Position numbers and translations under genes: made by a program
The notes under the pieces: generated by a model
Database searches by the model: none
The model's input: the letters and a program-made list of their open reading frames with translations, nothing else
Told to the model about the DNA's origin: nothing
Shown: piece after piece, positions 27,155 through 36,766 of the stretch
Layout of the letters: every line of letters starts with the position of its first letter
Position numbering within the stretch: position 1 is the first letter of the stretch
NCBI RefSeq assembly: GCF_900109755.1
Contig: NZ_FOAR01000016.1
Span: forward strand, 1 to 64,000
Direction: 5' to 3'
From: Pseudomonas agarici
GTDB lineage: Bacteria; Pseudomonadota; Gammaproteobacteria; Pseudomonadales; Pseudomonadaceae
DNA length: 64,000 nt

Positions 27155-30100
27155 TCAATTCGAATAAGGGGAGCCAAAAGGGCTGACAGGCAAGTCCATG
27201 GGGCCGCTCATGTCCTCGAAGGTGTAGCGCAGGTACAGGCCACCGATGACCTGGCGGTAATCGCTGGCGTTGTCCACGCCCAGCGAGCCGCCGAGGAAGA
27301 AGTTCGAGCCGAACTTGTATTCTCCAGCGGCGTTGAAGCTGTAGCCGATACCGGTCTTGTTTTCGCCGTCATAACGCGTCAGTCCGGCCGCCGTGGCGTT
27401 CGGTTGCAGCTCGCGATGACCGGGGAAGATAGCGGCGCTGTCCTGGCCGATATGCTGGACCCCCACCGAACTCTTGATCCGGTAGGTGAAGCGTTCGGTA
27501 CGTTGTGACCAACTGACCGGCACGCCCAGGGCGAAGAACGTCTGCGGGCTGAAATAACCGCCGTGGCCGTAGGTGTAGAAGTCCTGGTTCTCGGAATAGC
27601 TCAGGGCCGAGCCACTGAGGCCGAGGGTCAGGATGCTGTCCGGGGTATTGCGCAAGTACCAGTAGACGCCGCTGCCCAACTCGAAACGGTCGTTGTCTTC
27701 GACGTTATGGCCCATCAGCCGGTGCGCCGAACCATAGCCATAGGCGCCGAATTTCTGGTTGTCGTAACCCAGTTCGCCGCGTACACCGTTGGCCGTGACG
27801 CCGCCCCATTTATCACCGGTACGCCGGTCGCGGGAGCCGGCGAACGAAGTCAGGCTGTCGGTCACTGCCCGCCGCGAAGCGCTGACGCCGTAGCTGAAAT
27901 TGGAGTTAGCCTCAAAGGGCCGCTTGAGGCTGACCCCGCCAATTGGCGTGCTGTAGGTAAAGCCAAGCGGGCTGACTCCGACATCCGCCTTAAGACCTTC
28001 ATCCTTGTTGCGATAGGCCACGGCCAGCCCAACGCCATTGTCTTTCTGTGAGCCGACCGACTCCAGGCCGCTGGTGCCCAAACGTGCCTGGGCGAAGCGG
28101 CCCGGGCTGCCCGAATGCAGCGAGACCGGGGTAATCTGCAACGCCATACTTGCCGTCTCGCTCCCCACGGGAATGCTGGCTTCGAACGGTGTCTCGATAT
28201 CCGTCAGCTTGCCCAGGCCTTTTTCGCTGTTGTTGCTCCGCACGCTCAGTCCCTGCACCACATAAGCGCTGCGATCCTGGAGGATATCGTCCAGGGCCAG
28301 TTGCGCCGGACTCAGTCCCACTCGCGGTGCCGTATCGCGAGCGTAACTGTCGTCGAACGGATTGCCACTACCATTGGCCGCAGGCACGGCCCGGCGCCCG
28401 ACTGGCGCCCGGACCGGCTGCAGATTCTCCGCACCCAGTCCCGTTGCCGGGCCATCCAGCGCCGGCGGAATCAGCGCGGCCTGGGCCAGTGCCGTGGTCT
28501 GGCGCCGCTGTCCGGCCAGCCCGACAAAGGGATTGGACGAGGCTGCCGAGCCGGCGGAAGTGACGACATAGGTGTCGCTGCGCTGGCTGTTTTCGATCTC
28601 GATGGCCTTGCGCAGCAACCGACTCGCTTCGCCGGTCCGGCCCATGCCGCGATAGATCCGCGCGGAAGCGGTCAGGGTCTGCGGCACACCCGGTTCCAGT
28701 TCGAGGGCTTTGTTCACCGAGCTTTCGGCCAGGGCATAGTCCCGGCCCTGCATGGCGATCTCGGCCAGGCCCAGTTGCAGTTTAGCGTTACCCGGATCGG
28801 CCTTGATCAGCGGCTCATAGAGCTGCCGGGCTTTGGCGACATTACCGCTGGCGGCATACATGCGTGCCAGCGAAGAGACTGCCAGGCTGTCGTTCGGGCG
28901 TTGTTGCAGGGCCGGCGACAACATATCGTAGGCGGCCACCAGATCATTCCTTTCCCGCAGTCCGTCGGCCTGTTTGACCCGGTAGAGAAACACCAGGTCC
29001 TCATAGCGCTTGCTTGCGGTTTCGCTCATCGGCTGGCCCTGCAACCGGCGCAGGATGTCGCTGGCTTCGGCGTCCTGGTCAGCCTTGAGCAGCACGCCCG
29101 CATACAGTAGTTGCAGGTCCGGCGTCGAGGCGGACTTGTCCAGCAGGCCGCGCATCAGGCTCAGCGCCCGGTCCGGCTTGCCAGCTTCGGCGTAGGCACT
29201 GGCCAGTACCGCCAGTCGCTCGGCCTTGCCCTGGGCCAGTGGCTCGCAACGCGACAGCAGTGCCCAGGACTCTTCCCGCTGGCCACGACGGGCGACATCC
29301 ACCGCCAGTTCGGTCTGGCTATGCAGACGGATATCCAGCTCCATCTCGTTCATGTCGGCGCTGCGTCTGGCCGCCGGAATCCGCGCCAGGGTACGTTGGG
29401 CCTTGGTCCACTCCCCCAGCTCGGCAGAGAGCAAGGTACTGGTGTACAGCGCGTCCGGCTGATCGGGTTGTTGCTTGAGCAGTTCGTCGATCAGGTCGCG
29501 GGCGATCTGGGTTTGCCCGTTGCGCAGGTAGACCCGCGCCAGGGCAAAGCGCGTCCAGGGATTTTTCGGGTCGTCGGCCAGGGCTTCCTTGTAGGCTTTC
29601 TGCGCAGTACCGAGATCGCCGCGACGCTCGGCCAGCTTGGCCACCTGGATGGCCCGTAGCGCCCGAACACGCACGCTGGGCGCCAAGCGCGCCTGTTCAG
29701 TCGGCGACAACCCGTCGATCAGTTGCAGCGCCTGATCGGAGTGGCCCGCCCGCGACAGCACGGTGATCAGCCCACTCAAGGCATTCGGGTAGTTCGGCGT
29801 GCGCGCCAGCACCTGGCGATAACCGGCTTCGGCGCCCTCCAGTTGGCCGGCCTGGGCCTGCAGCCCGGCCAGCGCGGTTGGGCCAGCCGGTTCCATCGGG
29901 TTCTTGGCAATGGCCTGCTCGATCAGTTCCCGTGCCTGGGTCTGGCGCCCACTGCGCTGTGCCTCGCCGGCCTGGTCGAGAAGGATCCAATAGCGCACAT
30001 CCTCAAGGGCATTTTTCCATTGGCCGCCACCGGCGGTACGGGTCGCCTGCACCAGATAGTTCTGCGCCTCGTCCAGCCGCTTCTGCTGCTGGCGCAGGAT

Positions 30101-31051
30101 GCCCATGCCACCGAGGGCATCGTAGTCGCCGGGCTGGTCCTTGAGGCGCGCCTGTAACGCCTGCTCGGCGCCGGCCAGGTCACCCGCATCGAGGGCCTGG
30201 AGACCACGCGCGACATGGGGATCGCGCTGCCAGCCAGAGCCGCCTCGGCCCTGGGCAATACCCTTGTTCATCAGCGCACGGATTTGCATGTCGTTCGGAT
30301 GCGCCTGCAAATACTGCTCGAACAACGACACCTGATCCCGCGATGGCGGGCCGAGCCAGACCAGAGCGAAGCGCCAGGTCTCGTCGGCATTCCCGCCGAT
30401 ATCCGGGTTATGCGACAGCCGCGCCAGCGCCCGAATACCTTCCGGACGACTGTCGGGGTTGCGCGCCAGGTGCAATGCCAGCCACAGGTCGAGGATCGCG
30501 TCATCCGGACGCTCCCGGCGCAGCCGCTCCAGCCCGCTGCGCGCCTCGGGCCAGCCACCCGTGGCGAAGCCCAGCGTGTTGTAGTATTCGCGGGCGATCA
30601 GGCCCTGCGGTTGATGGCCTTCCAACAATTGTCGATAAGCCTCGACCGCCTTGTCGCGTTCGCCCGCATCGCTTAGTTCACGGGCTTTTTCCAGCCGTTG
30701 TTGTTTGTCGGGCGAACTCAGGGCGATGTCCTGTTCAAGCTGCAACGCCAGGCGCGGCAACGGCTTGATCGCCTGCAAACGGTTCAAGTAATCCTGCGCG
30801 CCAGCCAGGCGCTGTTGCTGCACGTCGATCAGGCCCAGGCCATACAAGGCGTCAGGCTGCTCGGGTTGCAGGTTCAACAGCCGGGTCCAGGCCTCGGCGG
30901 CACGTTCGGGCTTTTCCTTGGTCTGCCAATAATAACCCTGGCGGATCAGCAGCGACTGCACGGTGTCGGTGTCGGTGTCGGTGTCGGTGGCGAAGCAGGC
31001 GCCGGATGCCAGGGCGGCACACACCGCCAGGGCTAGGATTTGCTGGCGCAT
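27155..31051 (-). CDS. wssE: Cellulose export protein WssE (BcsC)
   Basis: A 1298-aa outer-membrane exporter. After the signal peptide (1-21) there is a long array of TPR repeats (~30-850), a linker, and a BcsC-type C-terminal beta-barrel (~950-1298) ending YLRYTFEDMSGPM...PYSN. The TPR part guides the glucan chain through the periplasm to the barrel pore. Just after the signal peptide is a run of Thr-Asp pairs encoded by a hexanucleotide repeat. The start overlaps the wssD end by 19 bp. Confidence 0.93.
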   Translation of the reverse strand: MRQQILALAVCAALASGACFATDTDTDTDTVQSLLIRQGYYWQTKEKPERAAEAWTRLLNLQPEQPDALYGLGLIDVQQQRLAGAQDYLNRLQAIKPLPRLALQLEQDIALSSPDKQQRLEKARELSDAGERDKAVEAYRQLLEGHQPQGLIAREYYNTLGFATGGWPEARSGLERLRRERPDDAILDLWLALHLARNPDSRPEGIRALARLSHNPDIGGNADETWRFALVWLGPPSRDQVSLFEQYLQAHPNDMQIRALMNKGIAQGRGGSGWQRDPHVARGLQALDAGDLAGAEQALQARLKDQPGDYDALGGMGILRQQQKRLDEAQNYLVQATRTAGGGQWKNALEDVRYWILLDQAGEAQRSGRQTQARELIEQAIAKNPMEPAGPTALAGLQAQAGQLEGAEAGYRQVLARTPNYPNALSGLITVLSRAGHSDQALQLIDGLSPTEQARLAPSVRVRALRAIQVAKLAERRGDLGTAQKAYKEALADDPKNPWTRFALARVYLRNGQTQIARDLIDELLKQQPDQPDALYTSTLLSAELGEWTKAQRTLARIPAARRSADMNEMELDIRLHSQTELAVDVARRGQREESWALLSRCEPLAQGKAERLAVLASAYAEAGKPDRALSLMRGLLDKSASTPDLQLLYAGVLLKADQDAEASDILRRLQGQPMSETASKRYEDLVFLYRVKQADGLRERNDLVAAYDMLSPALQQRPNDSLAVSSLARMYAASGNVAKARQLYEPLIKADPGNAKLQLGLAEIAMQGRDYALAESSVNKALELEPGVPQTLTASARIYRGMGRTGEASRLLRKAIEIENSQRSDTYVVTSAGSAASSNPFVGLAGQRRQTTALAQAALIPPALDGPATGLGAENLQPVRAPVGRRAVPAANGSGNPFDDSYARDTAPRVGLSPAQLALDDILQDRSAYVVQGLSVRSNNSEKGLGKLTDIETPFEASIPVGSETASMALQITPVSLHSGSPGRFAQARLGTSGLESVGSQKDNGVGLAVAYRNKDEGLKADVGVSPLGFTYSTPIGGVSLKRPFEANSNFSYGVSASRRAVTDSLTSFAGSRDRRTGDKWGGVTANGVRGELGYDNQKFGAYGYGSAHRLMGHNVEDNDRFELGSGVYWYLRNTPDSILTLGLSGSALSYSENQDFYTYGHGGYFSPQTFFALGVPVSWSQRTERFTYRIKSSVGVQHIGQDSAAIFPGHRELQPNATAAGLTRYDGENKTGIGYSFNAAGEYKFGSNFFLGGSLGVDNASDYRQVIGGLYLRYTFEDMSGPMDLPVSPFGSPYSN
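30961..30984 (-). repeat. Hexanucleotide repeat, four units, in wssE
   Basis: Four perfect copies of cggtgt (plus-strand reading) lie in the wssE 5' end and encode Thr-Asp pairs directly after the signal peptide. Copy-number change would keep frame but lengthen the mature N terminus. Confidence 0.9.
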
Positions 31052-32238
31052 GCGGCCTCCCAGGATACTTTCACGGTGCCGTCTTTATTGAACTGATAGC
31101 GCTTCTCGCTCCAGCCGAGGGAAAACAGGCTCAGCATCACGTGGTAATACTGGTGCTGTTGATAAGCCGGATCGGCCGGATTGCTCAAGTGCGCCAGCGC
31201 TTGGTCGACCAGGCGTTGCTGCTGGTCCGCCAGCAGCGGCAGGCCCTTGGCCCGCAGATAGGGCACCAGCGCCGCCGAGAACCCGTAGGGGCCGATTCCT
31301 TCGGTGGCGCCAGTCAGCACCTGGACCTTTTCCGGCGGCACACCGGTGGAAGCCGTGGATTGCGCCATGCCGTCGAGATTGTCGAGAATCGGCCTGGCCA
31401 GCGGGTCGGCCGGTGATGTCAGGCCGGCCCAGAGGTAGGTACGAATGGCGTCATAGCTGCCCTGGGCATTGGTGAACTTGTCCACCACGAACATGCCTTT
31501 GTTGACATCCGTGCCGCGATAGCCGATCCAGTCCGGGACAAATCCGAAGCGGTTCATGTTCTTGTCCGCGATCATCTTCGCAGTGCTTTCGGCGACTGCT
31601 TTCCACGGACCGGACGGCGTCTGCATGCTGAAACGACGCAGTAGTGGGATCGGTGTGTAGCTGGCGTTGAAACGCCATAACTGATCCGGGTGCTCATAGC
31701 CCACCGGCCCAGGCAGGAGCATCTTGCCGAGTCCGGGGATGTCGCGGATCAGGGTCTTTTCCACCGAGCCGAGGATGTGTTGCGCATCGCCCCGGTACGC
31801 CGGTTTTTTCCACAGGCGGTCGGCTTCCAGCAGTGCGTAGGCGAACCACAAATCGGCATCGCTGGCCGAGTTTTTGTCGAGCACGCCCCAGGTGCCAGTG
31901 GGCGTTGGCCCCCACAACCAACCGGGCAGGTTGCGGGCGATATCGGCACCGGCCATATTGTCACGGGTCCAGCGCCACAGTGCCTCGAAGGTTTCCGGGT
32001 CATTGGCCACCAGCGCCAGGAACATCCCGTAGGACTGACCTTCGGAACTGCTCTGGTTGGGGTCCATGCTCGATCCAAGCATGCGCCCGTCCTTCTGTAC
32101 GAAACGCTGCGCGTAGCTTTTCCACAATGGCCAGTTCTGCACGCTACAACTTTCGGCATGCACCGTCGCCGAGACCAGCAGCACCAGCGGCAACAGGCTG
32201 CCCAGGCGCCGAGGCAGGAACCATCGAGCGACACTCAT
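31033..32238 (-). CDS. wssD: Periplasmic endo-1,4-glucanase WssD (BcsZ, GH8)
   Basis: A 401-aa glycoside hydrolase family 8 cellulase needed for proper cellulose production. It has a signal peptide ending VHA (~27), the catalytic-acid Glu in QSSSEGQSYGMFLALVAND, and the GH8 pattern WLWGPTPTGTWGVLDKNSASDADLWFAYALLEA. I take the ATG at 32238, overlapping the wssC stop as ATGA, rather than the longer frame to 32352. Confidence 0.92.
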   Translation of the reverse strand: MSVARWFLPRRLGSLLPLVLLVSATVHAESCSVQNWPLWKSYAQRFVQKDGRMLGSSMDPNQSSSEGQSYGMFLALVANDPETFEALWRWTRDNMAGADIARNLPGWLWGPTPTGTWGVLDKNSASDADLWFAYALLEADRLWKKPAYRGDAQHILGSVEKTLIRDIPGLGKMLLPGPVGYEHPDQLWRFNASYTPIPLLRRFSMQTPSGPWKAVAESTAKMIADKNMNRFGFVPDWIGYRGTDVNKGMFVVDKFTNAQGSYDAIRTYLWAGLTSPADPLARPILDNLDGMAQSTASTGVPPEKVQVLTGATEGIGPYGFSAALVPYLRAKGLPLLADQQQRLVDQALAHLSNPADPAYQQHQYYHVMLSLFSLGWSEKRYQFNKDGTVKVSWEAACASKS

Positions 32239-34544
32239 GACAGGCGCTTCCGCGCCCGTGAACGCAAGAACAGGAACAGCAGCACACTCACCAGTGCCAG
32301 ACCGGCCACCGTCACCAGCAGCATCCACAATAAGTTCTGCGACAGGGTCCATTGCACCCGTTTGAACAGACTCAGGTCGCCGACATAGTACTGCTCGTAG
32401 GCCTCCAGCGAGGTAATCCGCTTGTCCTGCACCACCGCCAGGCTGCCCTGGATGCTGTCCTTATACTGGTCGCCACCGATCAGCGCGGCGGTCGCATCGG
32501 CCAGGCCTTCGGGCTTACCGCTGGCAATCACCACCACGCTACGCTCAGGCTTGAGCGGCGATTGGAAACCGGCCAGGTAGGTGCTGCTGTTGGCACCGCT
32601 GTAGGTTACCTGGAGGCGCGGCTTGCGCTGGTTGGCCTGGGCATCCGGGCTGATCCACTCACGCAGGCGCAAGGTCAGGTCGGAGAGGTTGAATCGATGG
32701 CTGTCGCCATGGGTACTGGCCGGCAGGCGATCAACCCACTGCTCCAGCAGGGGTTGATTGGCACCCGAGGCGAACACTAACAGGTCCTTGTCGCTGACTG
32801 CTTGCACATCCTTGGCCTGGACCACCGTCACCGCCGTGGCCGGGTAACCGGTGGACTCGCCGAACCGGCCGAGCACCGTCAAGTAGGCGCCCCACTCTTG
32901 CGGACCGCTGCCGTCCGGCAGCACCACAGCGCTCTGTGACAGGTCCGCCAGACGAGTAAACGGGAACCCGCTGTCGTTGAACACCCCCAGGTTGGGCAAG
33001 GCGATGTAGTGGTTGAAGCCACGCAGGTCGAGGCTCGAATCCGGATCGATCAGGCCGCGCATGTTGTCGATGATGATATCGCGGCATTCGCCCTGCTTGA
33101 CGTAGTCGAACATAAAACGCAGTTGCAGCTGCGAGCGCGGCGACGCCACGCCCAGGGGCAACAGCACATTCGCCTCGCGGGGCAGGCTTTCATCCTTCTT
33201 GAGCAGTGCCAACAGGTTCTCGCCGCCATCGAGGCTCTTGAGTGACGGCAATGGCATGGATTTCATGAAGGTATTGTTCAGACTTACCAGCAGTGAGGAA
33301 TTCGCGGATTCCTGCTGCGGGGTGTAGCGATATTTCAGGTCTAGCGGCACGCCCGCTTCGCGCCAGTTGAACAGATCGGGGGGCAAGCGCACGGGGATAT
33401 TGATAGTGCCGGGGTTATAGCCGGACACACTGAGTTGCCGGGTGTCGATCAGTTCGCCCAGGCGCACCGGCCGATCGGACGGCAGCCAGTTCGGTGCGTC
33501 GTAAGGCTGGCGCGGGCTCAGCAGATCGAGATGATCGATCACCACGCTGGTACCCACCAGCGCCTTGCTGCCCACGGCCACGGCGGAAGCGGCAAGCTTG
33601 AGTTCCGCGCCATCCCGTCCGACGACGAGCAGCAGCTTGCCGTGAGGATCGTTGGGATTGCTCACCAGCGTGACGGTCGCGCCGGTGGGCGCCGGCACTT
33701 GCAGGCCGCCCAGTTGCACGGCCTCTCGGCTTTCGATCAAGACCATCGCGTTGCCCTGCTCTGGAAGCTGCCCCAGGCTGCTGGTAAAACGGGCACCTCG
33801 ATAAGCCGCCAGGCCACCGATCCAAGACGACAGCGCGCCCGCCGCTTCCAGGGCAGCGTTATCCGGTGGTCGGGCAAACACCACCGGCAGGTTGACCTGC
33901 CGTGAGTCGCGGCGATCGAAGAACGGCAGCGGCAGGATCGACAGATCGTCCTTGAGCTGGATCGGCGAAACGCTGAGCTTGAGTTCCGAACTGTTGTTGA
34001 TCTTGGCCCACAGGCTGCTATGGCGCGGGTCCTCGCACTGCATCGTGTAGTGCCCGATAAATTGCAGGCGCAGCCGGTTGAACTCGGTGATCAGGTGCGG
34101 CGGGATCTGGACCACTTGTTGTTGCGGCTGGCCGGCGCCCTCCTTGGGCAGCGCCAGGCTGGCGGCGACTTCGTCGTTGACCAGCACGTTGATCTGCGAC
34201 AGGTCGGCGAGCAACGCCGGCGAGTAGCTGTAGCGCAGTACCAGTTGCGCACCATTGACCACTTCGTCGGCGCGGATATCGAAATTGACCCCATCGGCCG
34301 CTTCGACACCCTGCAAGTTCATGGTGTCCAGTCGGCCCAACTGCTTGAGGGTCAGGTCGCGGTTGTAGCTGCCCGCAGTCGTCTCGACCACGGGGCCGGT
34401 CGGCGCCACCACCGTATCGGCATAGGCCAGGGAGGTCATGCTGCCCAGACAGAGCACCGATGAAGCCAGTACCGACGAGGCCAGGCGCATGAACGGATGA
34501 CGGGGGCCGCGAACGGCGCTGCGTGCTGAGGATGTGGTGGTCAT
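32235..34544 (-). CDS. wssC: Cellulose synthase subunit WssC (BcsB)
   Basis: A 769-aa periplasmic subunit anchored by one C-terminal helix (near 735-760) that binds BcsA and receives the glucan chain. The N terminus has a signal peptide ending AYA (~42). Two carbohydrate-binding/flavodoxin-like repeats follow; MRGLIDPDSSLDLRGFNHY is a typical BcsB stretch. The start overlaps the wssB stop (34541-34544). Confidence 0.92.
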   Translation of the reverse strand: MTTTSSARSAVRGPRHPFMRLASSVLASSVLCLGSMTSLAYADTVVAPTGPVVETTAGSYNRDLTLKQLGRLDTMNLQGVEAADGVNFDIRADEVVNGAQLVLRYSYSPALLADLSQINVLVNDEVAASLALPKEGAGQPQQQVVQIPPHLITEFNRLRLQFIGHYTMQCEDPRHSSLWAKINNSSELKLSVSPIQLKDDLSILPLPFFDRRDSRQVNLPVVFARPPDNAALEAAGALSSWIGGLAAYRGARFTSSLGQLPEQGNAMVLIESREAVQLGGLQVPAPTGATVTLVSNPNDPHGKLLLVVGRDGAELKLAASAVAVGSKALVGTSVVIDHLDLLSPRQPYDAPNWLPSDRPVRLGELIDTRQLSVSGYNPGTINIPVRLPPDLFNWREAGVPLDLKYRYTPQQESANSSLLVSLNNTFMKSMPLPSLKSLDGGENLLALLKKDESLPREANVLLPLGVASPRSQLQLRFMFDYVKQGECRDIIIDNMRGLIDPDSSLDLRGFNHYIALPNLGVFNDSGFPFTRLADLSQSAVVLPDGSGPQEWGAYLTVLGRFGESTGYPATAVTVVQAKDVQAVSDKDLLVFASGANQPLLEQWVDRLPASTHGDSHRFNLSDLTLRLREWISPDAQANQRKPRLQVTYSGANSSTYLAGFQSPLKPERSVVVIASGKPEGLADATAALIGGDQYKDSIQGSLAVVQDKRITSLEAYEQYYVGDLSLFKRVQWTLSQNLLWMLLVTVAGLALVSVLLFLFLRSRARKRLS

Positions 34545-36766
34545 GGCTTGTCCATAAAGGGTTCGAGCGGCTGCGAAGGAGCGGATTTGGCGACCAGACG
34601 GTCACGGGCTTGCAGGACCACGGCCTTGAGTAGGGTGCCCATGCCGAGCAGGCCGATGACACTGACTTCCCGCAGGGCCGACAACGGGGTATCGAGCTTG
34701 CCGCTGCCCCAACTACTGGCCCAGGTATCGGCGCGGGAGAAGGTCATGTGGACCAGTTCGCTTTGCTGGCGCAGGCTCAGCGGGTCGAACAGTGCGCCCA
34801 CGTACTGGCCCTTGCTGAACACCACCGTGGTGTCGAACCGACTGGTACGCGAATTGCGAAACAACGACACCCGCACCCGTTCCCCCGCCGCCACCGTGGT
34901 TCCCGCCGGCAACCTGAGGCCCAGGCCGCGCTGAGAGAAGTCCTGAGTCGTGCCATAGACTTCGCAGCCATCGGCTAACTCGATCCTCACCGGCAACTCA
35001 GCCCGGACCCGTGGTTCGGCGCGCACCTGGCGGGTCTCGCTGGCCACCGCGACCGCAGCACTGGTGATGATCAGGTTATAGAGCGTCCAGACACCGTTGA
35101 TCAGCACCGTGATAGCCGTGTCCGCAGCCCCCCAGATCAACTGGTGGATACCGAAACCGAGGCCGGTCAGGTTCAGTGCCAGCAACACGATGTAGGGTCG
35201 GGCCAGCTTCCAATCGAAATATTCCTTGTCGATGATCCCGCCCTTGTCGGTGACGTTGAAGCCACCAAACGTCGGCTTGACCAGCGCCATCAGGACCGGC
35301 GGCATGATGTACCAGGCCAGGACCGTCTCGTAGACCTCGTTCCAGAACGAATGCCGGAAGCGTCCCTGGATGCAGGAGTTGGTCAGGTTGGAGTGGAACA
35401 GGTGCGGCATGGCGTAGGCGACGATCATCAAGGCCGAGGCGTGGAAAATCTGCGCACCGAAGATCAGATAGGCCAGCGGCGCAGTGAGGAACACCAGCCG
35501 TGGCAGGCCATAGAAAAAGTGCAGCATGGCATTGGCGTAACAGATGCGCTGGCCGAGGTTCAGGCCCTTGCCCATCAGCGGGTTGTCAAGGCGGAAGATC
35601 TGCGCCATGCCTCGTGCCCAGCGGATCCGCTGGCTGATATGCCGCGACAGGCTCTCGGTAGCCAGGCCAGCCGCCTGGGGGATCGCCAGGTAGGCGGTGT
35701 TGTAGCCGGCGCGGTTGAGCTTGAGCGCGGTGTGGGCGTCCTCGGTCACGGTTTCGACGGCTACTCCGCCGATTTCTTCCAGCGGCTTGCGGCGCAAAAT
35801 GGCGCAAGAGCCACAGAAGAACGTTGCGTTCCACAGGTCGTTGCCGTCTTGCACCAGGCCATAAAACAACTCGCCTTCGTTGGGCACGGCGCGGAAGGTG
35901 TTGAGGTTCTTCTCGAACGGGTCCGGCGAAAAGAAGAAGTGCGGTGTTTGCAACATCGCCAGCTTCGGATCCTTGAGGAACCAGCCCATGCCGATCTGCA
36001 AGAAGGACCGCGTCGGCACATGGTCGGCGTCGAACATGGCGATGTACTCGCCGTCGGTCACTTTGAGCGCTGCGTTGAGGTTGCCGGCCTTGGCTTGAAC
36101 GTTGTTGTCGCGGGTGATGTAGTTGACACCGATGCTCTGGCAGAACCGGCGAAACTCATCGCGTCGACCGTCATCGAGCACATGCACCCGAAGCTTGTCT
36201 TTCGGCCAATCCATCGCCTGCGCGGCAAAGACACTCAGCTTCACGATGCTCAGGCTTTCGTTGTAGGTGGGGATGAACACATCCACCGTCGGCCAGTCGC
36301 TCGGATCGCCCGCCAGCAGCACCGGGCTGCGGCGCAGCGGCCAGGCGGTCTGGACGTAACCGAAGACCAGCACCACCAATGCATAGATCTCGGCCAGCAC
36401 CAGGCCGTAGCCGAAGAGCATGTCCAGCCAGCCGTCGAAACCGAGAGTGTCGGTCAGGCGCCAATACAGATAGCGTAGCGAGGCCACCAGCGACAGCACG
36501 ATCAGCGCAAGGATCGGCAGGCGCCCCGGCAGACGTTTGATCAGCAACGCCGAGCCAAAGCACAGCGCGGCGAACAGACACTGGGTGTAGAGGTCCAGTG
36601 GAGCGCTGATGATGCTGGCCAACAGCAGGCCAGCGACAAGCGCGCCTGCGAGGATCAGCGCCCGGCGCAGCGTTCCAGGCCATTGGTTGAAGTGGGCCAG
36701 CCAACCGTTGAGGTGCTGTTCAGGGCGCCTCGGCAGATGAGACGTGAGATGTGGATCGTGGGTCAT
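34541..36766 (-). CDS. wssB: Cellulose synthase catalytic subunit WssB (BcsA)
   Basis: A 741-aa inner-membrane GT2 glycosyltransferase using UDP-glucose. Catalytic motifs appear in order: VLDDGRRDEF, AMFDADHVP (DxD), VTEDAHTAL (TED) and QRIRWARGM (QxxRW). A C-terminal PilZ domain follows, with the RxxxR-type c-di-GMP switch near RVRAELPVR. The enzyme is therefore c-di-GMP activated. I use the ATG at 36766, overlapping the wssA stop as ATGA; the frame further upstream lies inside wssA. Confidence 0.95.
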   Translation of the reverse strand: MTHDPHLTSHLPRRPEQHLNGWLAHFNQWPGTLRRALILAGALVAGLLLASIISAPLDLYTQCLFAALCFGSALLIKRLPGRLPILALIVLSLVASLRYLYWRLTDTLGFDGWLDMLFGYGLVLAEIYALVVLVFGYVQTAWPLRRSPVLLAGDPSDWPTVDVFIPTYNESLSIVKLSVFAAQAMDWPKDKLRVHVLDDGRRDEFRRFCQSIGVNYITRDNNVQAKAGNLNAALKVTDGEYIAMFDADHVPTRSFLQIGMGWFLKDPKLAMLQTPHFFFSPDPFEKNLNTFRAVPNEGELFYGLVQDGNDLWNATFFCGSCAILRRKPLEEIGGVAVETVTEDAHTALKLNRAGYNTAYLAIPQAAGLATESLSRHISQRIRWARGMAQIFRLDNPLMGKGLNLGQRICYANAMLHFFYGLPRLVFLTAPLAYLIFGAQIFHASALMIVAYAMPHLFHSNLTNSCIQGRFRHSFWNEVYETVLAWYIMPPVLMALVKPTFGGFNVTDKGGIIDKEYFDWKLARPYIVLLALNLTGLGFGIHQLIWGAADTAITVLINGVWTLYNLIITSAAVAVASETRQVRAEPRVRAELPVRIELADGCEVYGTTQDFSQRGLGLRLPAGTTVAAGERVRVSLFRNSRTSRFDTTVVFSKGQYVGALFDPLSLRQQSELVHMTFSRADTWASSWGSGKLDTPLSALREVSVIGLLGMGTLLKAVVLQARDRLVAKSAPSQPLEPFMDKP

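Noticed and set aside
35144-36478. 444-codon plus-strand frame across wssB
   Set aside because: Antisense to the cellulose synthase catalytic gene; no motif and no start signal.
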